Assembly: GCF_020283565.1 (NCBI RefSeq)
Contig: NC_060061.1
Span: 40,027,362-40,091,361 of the forward strand
Direction of reading: 5' to 3'
Source of the DNA: Trifolium pratense
Lineage: Eukaryota > Streptophyta > Magnoliopsida > Fabales > Fabaceae
Length of the DNA: 64,000 bases
Of the stretch, positions 1 to 11,254 are shown one piece after another. The translations under genes and the position numbers were made by a program. Each line of letters opens with the position of its first letter. Within the stretch, counting starts at the first letter, position 1. Below the pieces are notes generated by a model that made no database searches, was not told where the DNA came from, and was given only the letters and a program-made list of their open reading frames with translations.

Positions 1-51
1 ACAAAAGACACAACAACCCGTAGCAGAAACAAAACAAAGCAAAGCAAAGTA

Positions 52-66
52 CTACTCCCCCTTTTT
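52..66 (-). other. Polypurine tract of element 1
   Basis: On the minus strand this reads AAAAAGGGGGAGTAG, downstream of the envelope-like ORF. This is where the plus-strand primer of an LTR retrotransposon is expected. No LTR start (TGTTGGATAT) follows before the window edge, so further purine tracts may lie nearer the 3' LTR. Confidence 0.55.
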
Positions 67-220
67 AGCCACAAAATGTGCCAAAACAGGAAGGTTAAGT
101 ATCCAAAGTGCAGAATTAAAGGTACAGACCATGCACTCAGAAGGTGCTAAAATCCAGGGCACAAACCACCCACAAAAACAAATAACAAAGTTCAGTAAAA
201 CATTAAAACAGATTACAAAA

Positions 221-2428
221 TCATTCATCATCACTACTGTCAGAGGCTTCATCCTCATCTGTAGCAGTAGCATAACCTTCTTCCTCATCTGCATTGTTTT
301 GATCACCTGTAGCAGCCACATTTGCACTAGCTTTGACAGGTATCTCATCAGTTTCCAATCCTTCAATCATTTTCAAGAACACATTCTTCCTCTCCTCAAG
401 CTCAGCCTGTTGTTTATCAATATCCTGACACTGAGCCTTTAAACCAGCAATAATCTCCTTTTTGGTCATAACAGCAGCTCCACCAGCAGATGTCCCAACA
501 TGTTCAGTAACATTGTGATTACCAAAAAGTTTATGATGAAAAGTAAAACCTGATTCCCTCTTCTTAGGTGTGTCAGTCACAGCCTTGATGTCTGGGTATT
601 GGGCCAAGATAATTCCACACAGCAAAGATGGAAATGCTATTGGCATCTTCACAGCTGTTGATCTAATATGCTTAATGGTTTGATCAAAAATAAAGGTCCC
701 ATAGTCATAGTCAACCTTGGTCCCTACTGCATATATAAATCTACCCAGGTTTGTAGCAACATTGGTTGCATGCTTGGTTGGCACCCAATTTGTTGACCCT
801 ATCCTATTGAGGATGGCATATTTGACATTCAATTTACTCGTGGGTATCAGCTTCTTTGAAGGCCAGACCTTAACCTTACCACCAGTTATCTCAGCACTCA
901 CAACATCATTAGCAACCTCTAATTCAGCCTTAGGTTCTACTGACCTACCTAAGTAGTTATTTATGACAACAGGAGAAAAATTGATACATTTACCTCTGAC
1001 AAAAACTTTATGGTAGTCCTTGCTCAGTGGGTTATCACATTCTTCAGGGATGTTCACCAGAAATTCTTTCACAAGCAGCTCATAACATGGACTGAAATCA
1101 CAGACTGTCTTCATCAGGCCAGCTTCCTTGATGTATTCAAAGATGTCTTGACATTTGAGAGCATCTTTGGACAGTTCCCTTTCAACAGCCAATCTCCTTT
1201 GGTAAATGTAGTCCCATCTCAGTGCAAAGGCAGCACGATGGAAGGAGATGTTATCACATGGGGCTTCTTCAACACCTTGTGGAGCCTTCTTCACAGTAGT
1301 CTTCTTAGGATTGGCAGAGGAGATGTTAACAGCATCTTCAGCAACATCATAGTCTGAGTCACTAGATGACTCCTTCTTTCTCTTCAATGTTTCCTTCTTC
1401 TTGGCAGGAGGGGAGAGAACCTTGCTCCAACCTTTGACTGGTCCAACACCTTTTGTTTTCACTCTTGGTGCAGGAGTCTTGCTTGCAGTGGCCACAGCCT
1501 TCCCTGTACAGCTTCTCAATCTCTTTGTTATACCACCAGTTGATTTTTCAGCAGTCTTGGTGGTGACATAATCATCAACATCAACAACATCTTTCTCTTT
1601 TTCTTTCTCAGGTTCTTCAGGCTTGTCAGCTTCAACCTCTTGCTCATCTGTAGGAATGGACTGGTTACTTTCTTCAGATTGAGTGTCCCCTTCATTATCA
1701 GAAGTACCCTCATCAGCAGTTCCAGTTTCTTCATCTGTGGACTCAGATGTTGTGGCAGTTGTCTCAACATCCTTTTCAGCGACAGTTTCCTTCACAGGTT
1801 CTTCCTCAGCAGTTGCAGTTTCAACTTCTTCATTCTCATTCAAGGATGTTTCAACATCCTTCATAACAACTTCTTCAGTAACAACAGGGGTTGATTTTTC
1901 AGCCACCATCTCAGCCATTGTTGGTGATTTTTCAGAAATATTAGGATCAACCTCTGTAGGAGTGTCTTCCATCTCAGTATCAACAGCCAAATTATTCAGA
2001 TCTCTCTTCTCAGCATCAGATCCCAAATTATCTTGATTAGGGTTTCCAGCAATTGAAATAAGTGTTTCAACAACTTCAGAGACAGATTTAGGGTTCTGAG
2101 ATTCTACTACGGTTGCTTTCTCGGATGTGTTAACATTCGATTCAAAAACCAAATCGGACATAGACAGAGCAAACTTAGATTTATAATCCCTTCTATTCCT
2201 TTTAGAAGTTCCTTTACTAGATTTAACAGTCGAAGGAGAGATATCATCACTTACTTTTGAAGTTTCTTTCTTTTCAGCAGTTTTTCTTTTCCCTTTCTTC
2301 TCAGCGACATTTGTTTGGGCTTTAGATTTGGAAGCACGAACAGTTGTAACAGGTACAGCATCCATGATGATTAGTGCCTTTGATCGAGTAGAACGACCGG
2401 ACTTTGTAGTTTGGGAAGATTCAGACAT
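221..2428 (-). CDS. Sirevirus envelope-like protein
   Basis: An ORF of about 735 residues from the ATG at 2428, downstream of and in the same frame as gag-pol. The frame is also open back to the gag-pol stop at 2654, so it could be made by readthrough or from its own start. The N-terminal half is low complexity: a basic Ser/Thr/Lys-rich stretch, then a long acidic region rich in Glu, Asp, Thr and Ser. The C-terminal third, from about residue 465, is ordered and resembles the putative plant transposon protein domain seen after pol in Sireviruses, followed by a short Gln/Glu-rich coiled-coil-like segment and an acidic tail. I see no clear signal peptide or membrane segment, so the label envelope-like is by position and family only. 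Function is unknown. Confidence 0.75.
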   Translation of the reverse strand: MSESSQTTKSGRSTRSKALIIMDAVPVTTVRASKSKAQTNVAEKKGKRKTAEKKETSKVSDDISPSTVKSSKGTSKRNRRDYKSKFALSMSDLVFESNVNTSEKATVVESQNPKSVSEVVETLISIAGNPNQDNLGSDAEKRDLNNLAVDTEMEDTPTEVDPNISEKSPTMAEMVAEKSTPVVTEEVVMKDVETSLNENEEVETATAEEEPVKETVAEKDVETTATTSESTDEETGTADEGTSDNEGDTQSEESNQSIPTDEQEVEADKPEEPEKEKEKDVVDVDDYVTTKTAEKSTGGITKRLRSCTGKAVATASKTPAPRVKTKGVGPVKGWSKVLSPPAKKKETLKRKKESSSDSDYDVAEDAVNISSANPKKTTVKKAPQGVEEAPCDNISFHRAAFALRWDYIYQRRLAVERELSKDALKCQDIFEYIKEAGLMKTVCDFSPCYELLVKEFLVNIPEECDNPLSKDYHKVFVRGKCINFSPVVINNYLGRSVEPKAELEVANDVVSAEITGGKVKVWPSKKLIPTSKLNVKYAILNRIGSTNWVPTKHATNVATNLGRFIYAVGTKVDYDYGTFIFDQTIKHIRSTAVKMPIAFPSLLCGIILAQYPDIKAVTDTPKKRESGFTFHHKLFGNHNVTEHVGTSAGGAAVMTKKEIIAGLKAQCQDIDKQQAELEERKNVFLKMIEGLETDEIPVKASANVAATGDQNNADEEEGYATATDEDEASDSSDDE

Positions 2429-2641
2429 GGTTGAATGATGATTTTTGAGGTTTAGGAAGTTGAATAGATGAAAGTTGAAGTTGGAAGTGGAAGAATAGGG
2501 TTCACGATAAAAAATTAGGATTTGAGTGAAAGTATATTGATTGCGTGTACAGACACATTTAAGGGAAGTTTGTAATGATTTCCTTAAATTAGCGTGCATT
2601 GAATGATGGGAGAGAAAACGGTTTCCTTTTGCACGCCTCAA

Positions 2642-2656
2642 CTGCTGTAACTGCTA
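2642..2656 (-). promoter_or_regulatory. Leaky stop-codon context between gag-pol and env-like ORF
   Basis: The gag-pol stop is TAG, followed directly by CAG TTA and then CAG CAG, all in frame with the envelope-like ORF. UAG followed by CARYYA is the tobacco-mosaic-virus-type readthrough context, and stop suppression has been reported for the envelope-like ORF of soybean SIRE1. The sequence match is direct; readthrough here is inferred. Confidence 0.7.
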
Positions 2657-5600
2657 TGCATCTTCATGCAGGCAAATTCCCAATTTGCCCCTTAAAAATT
2701 CAAATTGATTAGCATCAAGCGCCTTTGTAAAAATGTCAGCTAGCTGTTCACTTGTACTAATGTGCTTGAGTTCCACACAATTGTCTTCAACAAGGTCTCT
2801 TATGAAATGATGCCTGATGTCTATGTGTTTGGTTCTTGAGTGTTGAACAGGATTCTTTGATATATTGATTGCACTCAAGTTGTCACAGTATAATGTCATG
2901 ACATCTTGGTCGACATTATATTCTCTCAGCATCTGTTTCATCCACATCAACTGTGAACAACTGCTACCTGCAGCTATGTATTCAGCCTCTGCAGTGGATA
3001 GAGACACACAATTCTGCTTCTTGCTGAACCATGAGATTAAATTATCACCCAAAAAGAAGCATCCTCCTGAAGTGCTCTTTCTATCATCAGCACTTCCAGC
3101 CCAATCTGCATCACAATACCCTATCAAAGTTGAGTTCTTGGTCTGGGAATACAGAATCCCATAATCACTAGTACCCTTTATATACTTCAGAATCCTTTTG
3201 ACTTGCACAAGATGGCTCATCTTTGGCTTGGCTTGATATCTTGCACAAACACCAACAGCAAAAGTGATGTCTGGTCTACTAGCTGTAAGATACAAGAGAC
3301 TTCCAATCATGCTCCTGTATAGGCTTTGGTCAACATCAATGCCATTCTCATCTTTGGTTAGCTTCAGATGAGTAGCAGCTGGAGTTCTCTTGTGTGCTGC
3401 AGTGTCCATTCCAAACTTCTTGATCATATTTTTCGCATACTTGCTTTGAGAAACAAATATAGTGTCTTCCATTTGTTTAACTTGCAGACCAAGGAAATAT
3501 GTCAGCTCACCTACCAAACTCATTTCAAACTCTGATTGCATTTGTTGTACAAAATGTTGCACCATCTTTTCAGACATTCCACCAAATACTATGTCATCAA
3601 CATAAATCTGGGCAATCATCAGCTTCTCTTCTTGTTCTTTAACAAACAAGGTTTTGTCATGGCCTCCTTTTCTGTATCCTTGACTAACAAGAAAATTTGT
3701 CAGCCTCTCATACCAAGCCCTTGGAGCCTGTTTCAGACCATAAAGAGCCTTCTTCAGCTTGTACACATGATCAGGATTAGCAGGATCTACAAAACCTTTT
3801 GGCTGCTCCACATAAACTTCTTCATGTAAGTACCCATTAAGAAAGGCACTTTTGACATCCATTTGGTACAGCTTAAATTTGAAGATGCATGCTATACCAA
3901 GAAGTAGCCTAATGGATTCCAGTCTTGCTACTGGCGCAAATGTTTCATCAAAATCAAGTCCTTCAACCTGAGTATACCCTTGAGCCACTAATCTTGCCCT
4001 GTTTCTTGTTACAACACCATTTTCATCTGACTTGTTCTTGAACACCCATTTTGTGCCTATGACATTAACACCATTGGGTCTAGGAACAAGATCCCACACA
4101 TCACTTCTTCTAAATTGAGTTAATTCATCTTGCATGGCTTCTATCCAAAACTCATCAGTGAGAGCCTCTTTTACATTTTTAGGCTCAACTTTTGAAACAA
4201 AGCATGAGTTAGTAACCACTTCATTTGTCCTTCTTGTAGCAATTCCCTGGTTAGGATTTCCTATGATGAGATCCTTGGGATGATTCTTCTGTATTCTTAT
4301 TGAAGGAACTTTACTCACAGGACGAGGTGTAGGAATGGTTGATTCATCATCTGAATCTGATTCCTTATCTGCTACAGCTTCTTCAGATGTTGGCAAAGTT
4401 GTTGCAACATCATCTTCAGTGTCAGATGTTTTAGCAGATGTCATATCATCTATCACAACGTTGATAGACTCTACTATTACTTTGGTTCTCTGGTTGTAAA
4501 CTCTATAAGCCCTGCTGTTTGTTGAATACCCAAGAAATAATCCTTCTTCACTTTTAGGATCCATTTTTCTTCTGTGCTCTCTATCAGCTAGGATGTAACA
4601 CTTACTTCCAAACACATGAAAGTGTTTGACAGTTGGTTTTCTGCCTTTCCACAGTTCATATAGTGTAGTAGAAGTTCCAGTTCTGAGTGTGACACGATTG
4701 TGAATATAACAAGCAGTATGCATAGCCTCAGCCCAGAATTGATATGGAAGATGTTTTGCATGCAACATCACTCTGGCTGACTCTTGTATTGTCCTGTTCT
4801 TCCTCTCAACAACACCATTTTGTTGAGGTGTGATTGGAGCTGAGAATTCATGCTTGATTCCTTCAGAGATGCAGAATTCAAGAAAGCTTGCATTCTCAAA
4901 CTCTTTACCATGATCACTTCGTATCCTAACAATAGCAGAGTTCTTTTCTCTTTGAAGTTGAAGACAAAGTTCTTTGAATGCATCAAAACTTTCAGATTTG
5001 TCTTTTAGAAATTCAATCCATGTGAACCTTGAAAAATCATCTACCATGACAAACGCGTACCTTTTTCCTCCAAGGCTCTCTACTTGCATTGGCCCCATCA
5101 GGTCTATGTGCAGTAATTCTAGAACCCTTGTTGTGGTAAGATGTTGCAACTTTGGATGCGACATCTTTGTCTGCTTTCCTATTTGACATTCTCCACATAT
5201 ACTTCCTTCCTCAATTTTGAGTTTTGGAAGACCTCTGATTGCCTCTTTAGCTATTGCCTTCTTCATGCCTTTGAGGTGTAGGTGGCCAAGTTTTTGATGC
5301 CACAACTTTACCTCATCTTCTTTACTAGTAAGACATGTTTGTACCTCTTCTTCTTTAGGAATCCAGAGATAGCAGTTGTCTCTTGACCTTACTCCTTTCA
5401 TCAACAGCTCTCCTTGCTCGTTTGTAACTAGGCATTCAGCTTTTGTGAAGTTAACTTTCATGCCTTGATCACAAAGTTGGCTTATGCTGATTAGATTTGC
5501 TTTCAGCCCTTTTACAAGCAGCACATTATCTAGCTTTGGTAAGCCACGGTTTGCAAGTTTACCAACTCCCTTGATCTCTCCTTTGGCCCCATCTCCAAAG

Positions 5601-7432
5601 GTCACAAAGCTGGAAGCATATGACTTCAAATCTTCAAGATAGTGTTCAACACCTGTCATGTGTCTAGAACAGCCACTATCAAAGTACCAAGTTTCTCTTG
5701 AAGAAGCTCTCAAGGATGTATGAGCTATTAGACCCGTGATCTTCTTCTTTTCTCTCCATTCCATTCTGGTTGTAACATTAGGAAAAGCAGGTGTATAGCT
5801 TTCTTGATGAACTCTCCTTGGATATCCGTGCAGCCTATAGCAGAAGGGCCTAATGTGTCCTTTCCTACCACAATGATGGCATGTCCAGTTATAGAACCTG
5901 GGCATAGGATGTTCCATCAGATGTCGCGACAATCCTCCTGACACAAATGTACTGCTGATTGGAGTATGTACAGTAGCATTGTTGAACTTCATCTGCTGCT
6001 TTACTCTTTCATGTTCAAAACCAATGGGCTTAGGTTTCCCATAGTTTTGTCTCTGTAACATTTCCTCAAAGGCATCAGTACCTTTGGTCATCATTTTAGC
6101 CACTTTTGTGATTTGATCCAAGTCAGCATTTAACTTGGTCACTTCTTCACCTTGTTCAGCAACTTTACACAGGAGGTTAGACTTCTCCATTTCCAACTGT
6201 CGAATCTGACTACTCTGATCTTCAACCTTAATGTTGAGATTATTAATGTTCATGAGTAAGTCATTTCTTTCAGCTTGTAGTTTGCCATTGATCTTCTTTT
6301 GTTTCTCCAATGCTTTGCAAACTTCTATACTTCTATTATGAAGATCTTTGTAAGTTGCAGCTAGTTCCTCATAAGTTACCTCCTCATCACATGATTCTGA
6401 GTCAGATACACATACCCCTGTTAGAGCATTGGCAGATTCTTCCTCCTCTGAATCTGTATCAGACCATGAAACCACAAGACTTTTCTTTTGCCTTTTTAGA
6501 AAGGTTGGACATTCAGGTCTGATATGGCCAAAACCTTCACATTCATGGCACTTCACTCCTCTTTCATCTTCATTTGTCTTCTTCTGAAAACTGGACTGTT
6601 TGTTGTTGTTGAATCGACCATTTGGCTTGGCCCTTTGATCTACTTTCTTCATCAACTTGTTGAATTGTCTCCCAAGCATAGCCATGGACTCAGCTAAGCT
6701 TTCTTCACTTTCAGATTCAACTTGTAAGTCATCAGCATTGCTTTTTGAGGCAAAGGCTAGATTCTTCTCTTTCTTTTCATTTCTCCTGTTCAAGCCAATT
6801 TCATAGGTCTGAAGAGATCCTATGAGTTCATCTAAGTTCAGGCTGGAGAGATCGTGAGCCTCCTCAATGGCTGTCACCTTCATATCAAATCTTTTAGGCA
6901 AAGATCTGAGTATTTTTCCAACTAACTCCTCATCTGAGATAGGTTTTCCAAGCGCATCAAATGAGTTTGCGAAATCAAGCACATTCATTTGAAAGTCATG
7001 AATGGTTTCTTCCTCCTTCATTCTGAGATTCTCAAAGTTGGTTTTGAGCATCTGGAGCTTAGACATCTTAACTTTTGATGTTCCTTCATGAGCCTTTCTC
7101 AGAATTTCCCAGGCATGCTTAGCAGTAACACATCTCTTTACAAGCCTGAACATGTTTGCATCCACACCATTAAAAATAGCATACAAGGCTTTGGAGTTGC
7201 CAAGTGCCAGATCATCCTCATCTTTAGTCCATTCATCATTTGGCTTCTTGACATCAGTTTTATTGCCATCTTTGTCAAGAACCATTGGTGGTTCCCATCC
7301 ACGTAACACAGCCTTCCATGTCCTGCTGTCAATTGATTTTATGAAAGCCTCCATTTTAGATTTCCAATAATCATAGTTCTCAGGACCTGTCAGTAGGGGG
7401 GGTTTAGACACTGACCCTCCTTCTTTATCCAT
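2654..7432 (-). CDS. Sirevirus Gag-Pol polyprotein
   Basis: An uninterrupted polyprotein of 1,592 residues. In order: a copia gag domain (about 1-240); a zinc knuckle CX2CX4HX4C (about 295-308); a coiled-coil-like linker; a second knuckle near 516-529; an aspartic protease with the DSG motif near 583; a GAG-pre-integrase zinc region near 705; an integrase core with D, D and E residues in [15 protein letters not shown] and NGVVERKN; a copia reverse transcriptase with the YVDD motif near 1,278; and RNase H with DADWAG and STAEAEY near 1,445-1,490. The order protease-integrase-RT is diagnostic for Ty1/copia. The start at 7432 lies about 55 bases from the primer-binding site. No internal stops or shifts are present, so the copy may encode active enzymes. 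Confidence 0.95.
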   Translation of the reverse strand: MDKEGGSVSKPPLLTGPENYDYWKSKMEAFIKSIDSRTWKAVLRGWEPPMVLDKDGNKTDVKKPNDEWTKDEDDLALGNSKALYAIFNGVDANMFRLVKRCVTAKHAWEILRKAHEGTSKVKMSKLQMLKTNFENLRMKEEETIHDFQMNVLDFANSFDALGKPISDEELVGKILRSLPKRFDMKVTAIEEAHDLSSLNLDELIGSLQTYEIGLNRRNEKKEKNLAFASKSNADDLQVESESEESLAESMAMLGRQFNKLMKKVDQRAKPNGRFNNNKQSSFQKKTNEDERGVKCHECEGFGHIRPECPTFLKRQKKSLVVSWSDTDSEEEESANALTGVCVSDSESCDEEVTYEELAATYKDLHNRSIEVCKALEKQKKINGKLQAERNDLLMNINNLNIKVEDQSSQIRQLEMEKSNLLCKVAEQGEEVTKLNADLDQITKVAKMMTKGTDAFEEMLQRQNYGKPKPIGFEHERVKQQMKFNNATVHTPISSTFVSGGLSRHLMEHPMPRFYNWTCHHCGRKGHIRPFCYRLHGYPRRVHQESYTPAFPNVTTRMEWREKKKITGLIAHTSLRASSRETWYFDSGCSRHMTGVEHYLEDLKSYASSFVTFGDGAKGEIKGVGKLANRGLPKLDNVLLVKGLKANLISISQLCDQGMKVNFTKAECLVTNEQGELLMKGVRSRDNCYLWIPKEEEVQTCLTSKEDEVKLWHQKLGHLHLKGMKKAIAKEAIRGLPKLKIEEGSICGECQIGKQTKMSHPKLQHLTTTRVLELLHIDLMGPMQVESLGGKRYAFVMVDDFSRFTWIEFLKDKSESFDAFKELCLQLQREKNSAIVRIRSDHGKEFENASFLEFCISEGIKHEFSAPITPQQNGVVERKNRTIQESARVMLHAKHLPYQFWAEAMHTACYIHNRVTLRTGTSTTLYELWKGRKPTVKHFHVFGSKCYILADREHRRKMDPKSEEGLFLGYSTNSRAYRVYNQRTKVIVESINVVIDDMTSAKTSDTEDDVATTLPTSEEAVADKESDSDDESTIPTPRPVSKVPSIRIQKNHPKDLIIGNPNQGIATRRTNEVVTNSCFVSKVEPKNVKEALTDEFWIEAMQDELTQFRRSDVWDLVPRPNGVNVIGTKWVFKNKSDENGVVTRNRARLVAQGYTQVEGLDFDETFAPVARLESIRLLLGIACIFKFKLYQMDVKSAFLNGYLHEEVYVEQPKGFVDPANPDHVYKLKKALYGLKQAPRAWYERLTNFLVSQGYRKGGHDKTLFVKEQEEKLMIAQIYVDDIVFGGMSEKMVQHFVQQMQSEFEMSLVGELTYFLGLQVKQMEDTIFVSQSKYAKNMIKKFGMDTAAHKRTPAATHLKLTKDENGIDVDQSLYRSMIGSLLYLTASRPDITFAVGVCARYQAKPKMSHLVQVKRILKYIKGTSDYGILYSQTKNSTLIGYCDADWAGSADDRKSTSGGCFFLGDNLISWFSKKQNCVSLSTAEAEYIAAGSSCSQLMWMKQMLREYNVDQDVMTLYCDNLSAINISKNPVQHSRTKHIDIRHHFIRDLVEDNCVELKHISTSEQLADIFTKALDANQFEFLRGKLGICLHEDA

Positions 7433-7487
7433 TGTACCAGAAAGTACTCTCCCTGGAGCTCACCCAAAATAACAGAACAGGGTGCCT

Positions 7488-7499
7488 GCTCTGATGCCA
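7488..7499 (-). other. Primer-binding site of element 1 (initiator tRNA-Met type)
   Basis: On the minus strand it reads TGGCATCAGAGC, two bases after the LTR end. The usual plant initiator-Met site is TGGTATCAGAGC, so one base differs. Confidence 0.8.
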
Positions 7500-7501
7500 A
7501 T

Positions 7502-8533
7502 TGAAATTCTGGTATCACTAGAATGATGTTGCCTAAGATGTCCCAACAACTACTTTGTGAACAATGTTGTTTTCTATTGTTGGCACATCTTATATAACAT
7601 ATAAAAACTGACAGAAAAAATAAATAAATGACACAGGTAATTGTTAACCCAGTTCAGCCAACTGCCTACTCTGGGGGATACCAATCCAGGAAGGAAATCC
7701 ACTAATAGCTCTAGTTACTAAGACCTCCAGCAAACCCTAGGATTTACGTCTTACACTAAGACCTCCAGCAAACCCCTGGTTTACGCCTTATAACCTCGAC
7801 ACTACTCATGCAACTTCTGCCTAGGAACTCCTAGACATGAGATCCCATCTCACTTCCACTCACACAACACAACCTGTGTTGATTACACAATGTTGGTAAA
7901 GATGTGGCGACAACTTGTCAAGACAACACTTCACTTTTGCTTAAAAGCTTCAAGTGAATCACACACGGTAAACTCCGTACTTCAAAGCTTAGGAGCAACC
8001 TTAAACTAATAAACTTACTTCTTAGCTCGTGTTATAGAATCCACAAGCAAGAATTACAATCAAATAATAAAAGACTCAACAAAGACTTAACAAAGACTCA
8101 ACAAAGACTCAATATGTGTAACTAATATTTTTCAATGAGATGTGTATTCTTGAGCTTGGTCTTCGTATATATAATGATCTAGCACGCTCCTCTTTCTTCA
8201 TTACTGATAGGACGCTCCTTGTAGCTCATAAAAGGTGATCTGATTCTCTTTTGATCTTCATCAAGAATGTATAGAAACTTTCCAAAAGTGTTTAAGGACT
8301 TTATAGGATAATTGTGATCATACCGTTGTACCATTAAGTCTGTCTTATCCTTAAAAACTCCTGATCAGATCAGATCTCCATTACGCGTGCTTTTAAAGTG
8401 GATTTCCATATATAGCAGATGCTCTCATAAATGCGCGAGATTTCCTTGAATAAATATGATGTTGTAACATGTTTTCCAACATCTTGTTAGTATATTTGTT
8501 TTAGCAAAATTAAGCCAATTCAAATATCCAACA
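7502..8533 (-). repeat. 5' LTR of element 1
   Basis: A 1,032-bp LTR with TG...CA ends. On the minus strand it starts TGTTGGATATTTG and ends CCAGAATTTCA, immediately before the primer-binding site. Its outer end abuts the broken protease frame of element 2, which fixes the boundary. Confidence 0.85.
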
Positions 8534-8789
8534 GACTTATGCTCAATAAGTTATGTTTGAGTCCATCTACTAACCAAACATCATTAATAGATAGGGAAGA
8601 ATTACCTATTGTACTTGTACCTATTATCTTTCCTTTTTGATTGCCTCCAAAGCCAACAGATCCTCCTTCTTTCATAGTCAGCTTAGAAAATAGTTGTTTG
8701 TCACCAGTCATATGCCTTGAACATCCACTATCCAGATACCATGAGTGTTTCATGATACTTCTTTGAGTGGCAGGCTGTATGAGAAACAA
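8534..8789 (-). pseudogene. Pol (aspartic protease) fragment of element 2
   Basis: It contains [13 protein letters not shown], the protease DSG region of copia Pol, and ends at HNLLSIS, where element 1 interrupts it. It lies in a different frame from the gag ORF that ends at 8792, with only a few codons between. Either a frameshift is used for expression or an indel has broken a single gag-pol ORF; single ORFs are common in this group. Confidence 0.8.
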
Positions 8790-8791
8790 CT

Positions 8792-11185
8792 TTAATCATT
8801 GCGATAGAACTCTTCATCAAGGTTAATGATAAAGTCATCCCAGTATTCTTCCTCTTCATTTATCAAGTTCTGATTGTTAACTTGAGAACTTGTCAGCCAT
8901 TGGTCTAAGACATAAGCCCTTCTTCCTTTGCATAAGACTTGTTTCCACACTCTAGGTAGGACATATCCTTTCCTAGTTGGTAAATCTGAATGATACATTA
9001 TTTCAGCTTTTGGTACCCATCTTCTGGGTCCACGCTTGTTAGTCCATACATGCTTATTATGTTGTCTAGTGTTAGAAAAAGATCTTGGTTTGGAATAGTA
9101 ACCTTTTTGAAACCTTTTCTTTTGAAATCTGTTATTATTCCAGGATTTGGATTGTTTATGATTCCAGGGTTTGTATTTATCATCAATCCCATGTTCTGAT
9201 TGATTATATCTACTGACTCTAGAATCATAAATAATCTGAGTCCTGTACTTCATCTGAGATTTAGAATTTTTTCTTTTAAAAACTTCTGATCTTTTAGATT
9301 GATAGGCTTCAGGTACTGAAGTTCCTTTGGATCCAGAATTTGAAGTCTCAGATGTTGTAGCTTTCAGAACTTCTGAACTAATGTTCTCAGGTTCTGAACA
9401 ACTTCTATCTTCTGAACTTTTCTTTCCAGATCCTGAGGAACTGGGTTCCTCTGAGCTGTCAGCTTCTAAATCACTCAGATCATCATTGTTATTTTCAACA
9501 ATACCAGGATTCTTTCCCTCTTCACTGGATGGAACAACATAATAAACCCAAGATTTTCCAACCTTTTTGGCAGAGGTCTTCAGCTTTGAATATGTTCTAC
9601 CATATTCATAGCCAAGTCCCTCTCCCCTATGTCTCATGACATTATAAACAAGATTAGCAGCTTTGCTCTTACCAAGGTTGAGATGCACAAACTGTTGAAG
9701 AGCTATTTCCTGCTCATCAATAGGTTTATGACAAACAGCACAACCCTTTTCAAAGTCATTTACTCTATTCAGAGTTTCTTGATACAGACCTTGAAAATGT
9801 TCTGCTTGTTCAGTCAGAGTGTTAAGCTTTTCTTGTAAAACTTTTTGTTTACTTAACACTCTGAGATGTTTCTCAATGACCTTGTTAAGTGCAGTTATAA
9901 GTTGAGATTTAGAGCAGTCAGAAAATACCTCATCAGTTACTTCTGAATCTGATTCTGATTCATTCTCTGAGTCTGCATCTGAGTCAGTTGAAGCCATCAG
10001 GGCTAGATTTGCCTCTTCTTCTTCCTCAACTTCTTCCTCAGATGATAGCTCTTCAAAAGTAGCCATCAGACTCTTTTTCAATTTGCTCTTAAATTGTTGC
10101 TTCTTTGAGCTGTATCTTTTGCTTTTGTCTTTAGCAGACATTTCTGGACAGTTAGCAATAAAGTGTCCTGGCTTCTTACAGTTGAAGCAGTTCTTTTGAT
10201 CATCCTTTTTGCTGACAAAGTTTCTGGAACTGTTACCTCTGAAATTTCTTTTGTTAAATCTGTTCCATTGCTGAAACTTGGTGAATAAAGCAAACTCATC
10301 CTCACCCATTTCCTCCTCTTGACCATCTGCAGAAGATTCCTCCTCAATGTCAAGAAGCTGAGTCTTAAGAGCTTTAGAAGGATTCCTAGTTGACTGTAAA
10401 GCTACAGACTTGGACTTCTTCTTAGCTTCTGAGTCAGCATTCAGAACCATCTCATGGCTTCTGAGATTTCTTATCAGAGCCTCAAGACTCAGAGTCTTGA
10501 GATTTTGAGCTTCCTCTATTGCAGTGACCTTAGGTCTCCAAGCAATAGGAAGACTTCTCAGAATCTTCTGAACATGGTCATAGGTGGAATAACTTCTCTT
10601 AAGAGCTTTAAGACCAGATACAAGGATTTGAAACCTTGTAAACATAGTCTCAATGTTTTCATCTTGTTGCATAGTGAATAGTTCATATTGCCTTATCAAG
10701 AGACTAGCCTTAGCCTCTTGAACCTTTTCATTACCATCATAGGTAGCACACATAGAGTCAAAGATAGATTTAGCAGTAGACTTGTTCTCTATTCTGACAT
10801 AATCCTCATGTCTAATAGCACCAACAACAATATCCTTTACTCTATGATGCTTAGTGTATGTTTTTAAGTTAGCTGGTGTGAGTAACTTTCTATGCTCAAT
10901 GGACAATCTTCCATGTTCATTTAAGTTTTCAAAAGTTACTCCCAGCTCAACCAAATCCCACAACTCATGATCAATAGCAGTAATATTGCTATACAGTCTT
11001 TCCTTCCACCACTCAAATAATGATGCATCACCATTGAATATAGGGGCTTTTCTATTGCCACTATGTTCATGTGATTCATTACTTAAGTAGTCAAAACCAA
11101 AAGCATTTCTTGGACCACCACCAGCACCACTGGCCTCACCGGCTTCACCGGTTGTTCTAGTACTACTATCGTCTCCTCCAGACAT
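8792..11185 (-). CDS. Sirevirus Gag of element 2
   Basis: A 797-residue protein. Residues of about 40-270 match the copia gag (UBN2-type) domain, including [17 protein letters not shown] zinc knuckle of CX2CX4HX4C form (CFNCKKPGHFIANC) lies near residue 335. After it come strongly acidic Glu/Ser-rich stretches, a coiled-coil region around 430-500, a CX2C pair, Ser/Glu-rich repeats and a basic Lys/Arg/Asn-rich tail. Such a long Gag C-terminus is typical of Sireviruses. The start at 11185 lies just inside the primer-binding site. Nothing in the gag itself is broken; pol is lost to the nested insertion. Confidence 0.9.
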   Translation of the reverse strand: MSGGDDSSTRTTGEAGEASGAGGGPRNAFGFDYLSNESHEHSGNRKAPIFNGDASLFEWWKERLYSNITAIDHELWDLVELGVTFENLNEHGRLSIEHRKLLTPANLKTYTKHHRVKDIVVGAIRHEDYVRIENKSTAKSIFDSMCATYDGNEKVQEAKASLLIRQYELFTMQQDENIETMFTRFQILVSGLKALKRSYSTYDHVQKILRSLPIAWRPKVTAIEEAQNLKTLSLEALIRNLRSHEMVLNADSEAKKKSKSVALQSTRNPSKALKTQLLDIEEESSADGQEEEMGEDEFALFTKFQQWNRFNKRNFRGNSSRNFVSKKDDQKNCFNCKKPGHFIANCPEMSAKDKSKRYSSKKQQFKSKLKKSLMATFEELSSEEEVEEEEEANLALMASTDSDADSENESESDSEVTDEVFSDCSKSQLITALNKVIEKHLRVLSKQKVLQEKLNTLTEQAEHFQGLYQETLNRVNDFEKGCAVCHKPIDEQEIALQQFVHLNLGKSKAANLVYNVMRHRGEGLGYEYGRTYSKLKTSAKKVGKSWVYYVVPSSEEGKNPGIVENNNDDLSDLEADSSEEPSSSGSGKKSSEDRSCSEPENISSEVLKATTSETSNSGSKGTSVPEAYQSKRSEVFKRKNSKSQMKYRTQIIYDSRVSRYNQSEHGIDDKYKPWNHKQSKSWNNNRFQKKRFQKGYYSKPRSFSNTRQHNKHVWTNKRGPRRWVPKAEIMYHSDLPTRKGYVLPRVWKQVLCKGRRAYVLDQWLTSSQVNNQNLINEEEEYWDDFIINLDEEFYRND

Positions 11186-11240
11186 AGTGTTCTCACAAGA
11201 TCTTTACTGTCTCACTGTTAAGTGAAAGTAACAGACCAGA

Positions 11241-11252
11241 GCTCTGATACCA
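11241..11252 (-). other. Primer-binding site of element 2
   Basis: On the minus strand it reads TGGTATCAGAGC, the canonical initiator tRNA-Met complement, two bases after the LTR end. Confidence 0.9.
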
Positions 11253-11254
11253 AT

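Larger units (their letters stand above)
1..8533 (-). mobile_element. Ty1/copia Sirevirus, element 1 (3' LTR outside window)
   Basis: Read on the minus strand the order is 5' LTR (7502-8533), primer-binding site, gag-pol, a leaky-type stop, an envelope-like ORF and a polypurine tract. This is the layout of Sireviruses such as soybean SIRE1. The coding frames are open throughout, so the copy looks structurally young. It is inserted in the protease region of a second Sirevirus (element 2). The 5 bases next to the LTR at 8534-8538 (GACTT) should be the target-site duplication. Its partner and the 3' LTR lie left of position 1, so LTR identity and insertion age cannot be judged here. Confidence 0.9.

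Noticed and set aside
1683..2036. Plus-strand Ser/Val-rich ORF opposite the envelope-like gene
   Set aside because: It is the complement of the acidic low-complexity region of the envelope-like ORF and resembles no protein.
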